Below, in pieces: positions 12,461-14,159 of a DNA stretch of 14,159 nucleotides. Every line of letters starts with the position of its first letter. Positions within the stretch are counted from its first letter, which is position 1. Both the position numbers and the translations under genes were made by a program. The notes beneath the pieces were generated by a model that was not told the origin of the DNA, did no database searches, and worked only from the letters and a program-made list of their open reading frames with translations. This stretch comes from Desulfobacterales bacterium (GTDB lineage Bacteria > Desulfobacterota > Desulfobacteria > Desulfobacterales > Desulfobacteraceae), in contig JAKSAU010001169.1 of NCBI GenBank assembly GCA_022361535.1, forward strand, positions 1 to 14,159, in the 5' to 3' direction.

Positions 12461-14159
12461 ATGGCATTAGATCCAACCAAACATCTAGACTGGGAAATTG
12501 CAGAAGATGCAGAAAAAAGCATGCTCACCATTTATGAAATCGGTGAAAAACTCGGGCTGACCAAGGAGGAATTGCTTCCCCAGGGTCACTATATTGCTAA
12601 AATTGATTTTAGAGCTGTCCTTGAGCGTCTTAAAGACAAACCCAATGGAAAGTACATTGATGTAACTGCGATTTCTCCGACACCGCTTGGTGAAGGTAAA
12701 TCCACCTCTTCCATGGGCTTGGTACAGGGTTTGGGAAAAATCGGTAAAAACGTTGTTGCAGCCATTCGTCAGCCTTCTGGTGGCCCCACTATGAACATTA
12801 AGGGTTCTGCTGCCGGCGGCGGCTTGGCCCAGTGTATTCCTCTGACTCCCTTCTCATTAGGTTTCACAGGCGATATCAATGCCATCATGAATGCCCATAA
12901 CTTGGCAATGGTTGCCCTGACATCTCGCCTCCAGCATGAAAGAAACTATACAGACGAACAGCTTGAACGCCTCTCCGGCATGAAGAGAATCGACATCGAT
13001 CCCACCAACGTTGAAATGGGCTGGATCATGGACTTCTGCTGCCAGGCACTGAGAAATATCATCATCGGTATTGACGGTGTTAATGGTAAAGCTGACGGTT
13101 TCATGATGAAGTCCAAGTTTGGTATTGCCGTATCTTCAGAAGTTATGGCCATCCTGTCTCTGGCAACTGACCTTAAAGACATGCGCGAAAGAATGGGCAA
13201 GATCGTTGTGGCCTACACTAAAAAAGGTGCTCCGGTTACAACTGAAGATCTCGGTGTTGCAGGTGCCATGACTGCATGGATGGTTGATGCACTTAATCCG
13301 TCACTGATGCAGACCCTCGAAGGCCAGCCGGTTATTGTTCATGCAGGTCCTTTCGCCAACATCGCCATCGGCCAGAGCTCCATTATTGCTGATAAAGTTG
13401 GTCTCAAATTGGCTGACTACCATGTTACTGAATCCGGTTTCGGTGCTGACATCGGTTTTGAAAAATTCTGGAACCTTAAATGCCGTTACTCCGGTCTGAC
13501 TCCTGACTGTGCGGTTGTTGTTGCTACAATCCGTGCTCTGAAATGCCACGGTGGCGCTCCGGTTCCTGTTCCTGGCAAACCCATGCCTGAAGAATACAGC
13601 ACAGAAAATGTTGAATGGGTTGCAGCAGGTTGCGCTAACCTCATCCATCACATCAAAAACGTTCGTAAAGCTGGTATTGCTCCTGTTGTATGTATCAATG
13701 CATTCTACACTGATACTGATGCAGAAATTGCCAAGGTTCGCGAGCTGTGCGAAGCTGAAGGTGCAAGAGTTGCTCTTTCCCGTCACTGGGAACATGGCGG
13801 CGACGGCGCCATTGAATTTGCTAAAACTGTTGTTGAAGCGTGTGAAGACAAAACAGAATTCAAGTTCCTGTATGACCTGGATATGCCGCTTAAAGACAGA
13901 ATTGAGCTCATTGCCAAAGAAGTTTACGGTGCTGACGGTGTTGACTATTCTGCTGAAGCGGACAAGAAACTGGCCCTGCTCCAGGCAGATCCCGAAATCA
14001 GCAAGATGGGTATGTGTATGGTAAAAACGCATCTGTCCCTGTCTGACAACCCGGCACTCAAGGGTGTACCCACAGGCTGGCGTCTGACCATCCGTGAAGT
14101 CCTGACTTACGGTGGCGCAGGCTTCATCGTTCCGGTGGCAGGAGCCATCTCACTGATGC
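12461..14159 (+). CDS. fhs: Formate-tetrahydrofolate ligase (3' end cut by the window)
   Basis: The frame from ATG 12461 stays open to the window edge (566 codons), and the last visible residues, [16 protein letters not shown], are near the usual C-terminus, so only a few dozen residues should be missing. This cytosolic enzyme uses ATP to join formate to tetrahydrofolate, giving 10-formyl-tetrahydrofolate, the first methyl-branch step of the Wood-Ljungdahl pathway. In acetate oxidation it runs in reverse and makes ATP. The P-loop TPLGEGKST is at 74-82. The conserved block [19 protein letters not shown] is at 103-121, followed by [15 protein letters not shown] lies six bases before the ATG. 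It is transcribed divergently from acsDABCE. No folD, fchA or metF is visible, but they could follow beyond the edge. Confidence 0.95.
   Translation, partial: MALDPTKHLDWEIAEDAEKSMLTIYEIGEKLGLTKEELLPQGHYIAKIDFRAVLERLKDKPNGKYIDVTAISPTPLGEGKSTSSMGLVQGLGKIGKNVVAAIRQPSGGPTMNIKGSAAGGGLAQCIPLTPFSLGFTGDINAIMNAHNLAMVALTSRLQHERNYTDEQLERLSGMKRIDIDPTNVEMGWIMDFCCQALRNIIIGIDGVNGKADGFMMKSKFGIAVSSEVMAILSLATDLKDMRERMGKIVVAYTKKGAPVTTEDLGVAGAMTAWMVDALNPSLMQTLEGQPVIVHAGPFANIAIGQSSIIADKVGLKLADYHVTESGFGADIGFEKFWNLKCRYSGLTPDCAVVVATIRALKCHGGAPVPVPGKPMPEEYSTENVEWVAAGCANLIHHIKNVRKAGIAPVVCINAFYTDTDAEIAKVRELCEAEGARVALSRHWEHGGDGAIEFAKTVVEACEDKTEFKFLYDLDMPLKDRIELIAKEVYGADGVDYSAEADKKLALLQADPEISKMGMCMVKTHLSLSDNPALKGVPTGWRLTIREVLTYGGAGFIVPVAGAISLM

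Noticed and set aside
13301..14032. A 243-codon minus-strand open frame inside fhs
   Set aside because: It is an antisense shadow of fhs, whose own translation matches the family from end to end.
1..14159. Mobile element, prophage or defence system
   Set aside because: No transposase, integrase, tRNA, terminal repeats or defence-gene motifs were seen. The genes form a coherent metabolic locus.

Overview
The window is a chromosomal segment from what looks like an anaerobic sulfate-reducing bacterium of the Desulfobacterales (Desulfobacterium/Desulfobacula-like). This is inferred from the gene set, the style of the proteins and the moderate GC with AT-rich spacers; no marker gene in the window fixes the taxon. 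Its core is a carbon monoxide dehydrogenase/acetyl-CoA synthase (CODH/ACS) locus of the Wood-Ljungdahl pathway. Such organisms run this pathway forward to fix CO2, or in reverse to oxidise acetyl-CoA completely to CO2.

Layout. Positions 1-2093 hold two plus-strand genes outside the pathway: a TauE/SafE-type membrane permease (214-969) and a GAPDH-superfamily dehydrogenase with strong erythrose-4-phosphate dehydrogenase (Epd) signatures (1077-2093). A long bidirectional terminator hairpin (2122-2162) separates them from the convergent minus-strand cluster. Read from its promoter side, that cluster is acsD (corrinoid/iron-sulfur protein small subunit, 11806-10244), acsA (CODH, 10179-8155), acsB (ACS, 8089-5876), acsC (corrinoid/iron-sulfur protein large subunit, 5800-4460) and acsE (methyltransferase, 4380-3466), followed by an intrinsic terminator (3392-3431). 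A small unrecognised gene (3306-3010) and the nickel-insertion ATPase cooC (2985-2203) follow, probably with their own promoter. Divergent from acsD, across a 640-base AT-rich spacer, lies fhs (formate-tetrahydrofolate ligase, 12461 to past the window end).

How the genes work together. Fhs activates formate onto tetrahydrofolate. AcsE moves the methyl group from methyl-tetrahydrofolate to the cobamide of the AcsC/AcsD protein. AcsA interconverts CO2 and CO at its Ni-Fe C-cluster. AcsB joins methyl, CO and CoA at the A-cluster. CooC supplies nickel to CODH/ACS. Essentially all expected metal ligands are visible, so the pathway looks functional.

The least explained parts are these. (1) AcsD has a C-terminal extension of about 180 residues: a Pro/Ala/Lys linker, then an 8-residue-period charged helix that looks like a single alpha-helix, then a short amphipathic tail. 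(2) The acsD 5' leader has a consensus-like promoter followed by a structured hairpin and U-tract, i.e. an attenuator-like layout, inside a longer 9-bp inverted repeat. (3) Strong stem-loops lie in three of the four gaps between the acs genes, one of them shaped like an intrinsic terminator. (4) A conserved-looking but unrecognised 98-aa protein sits directly before cooC.
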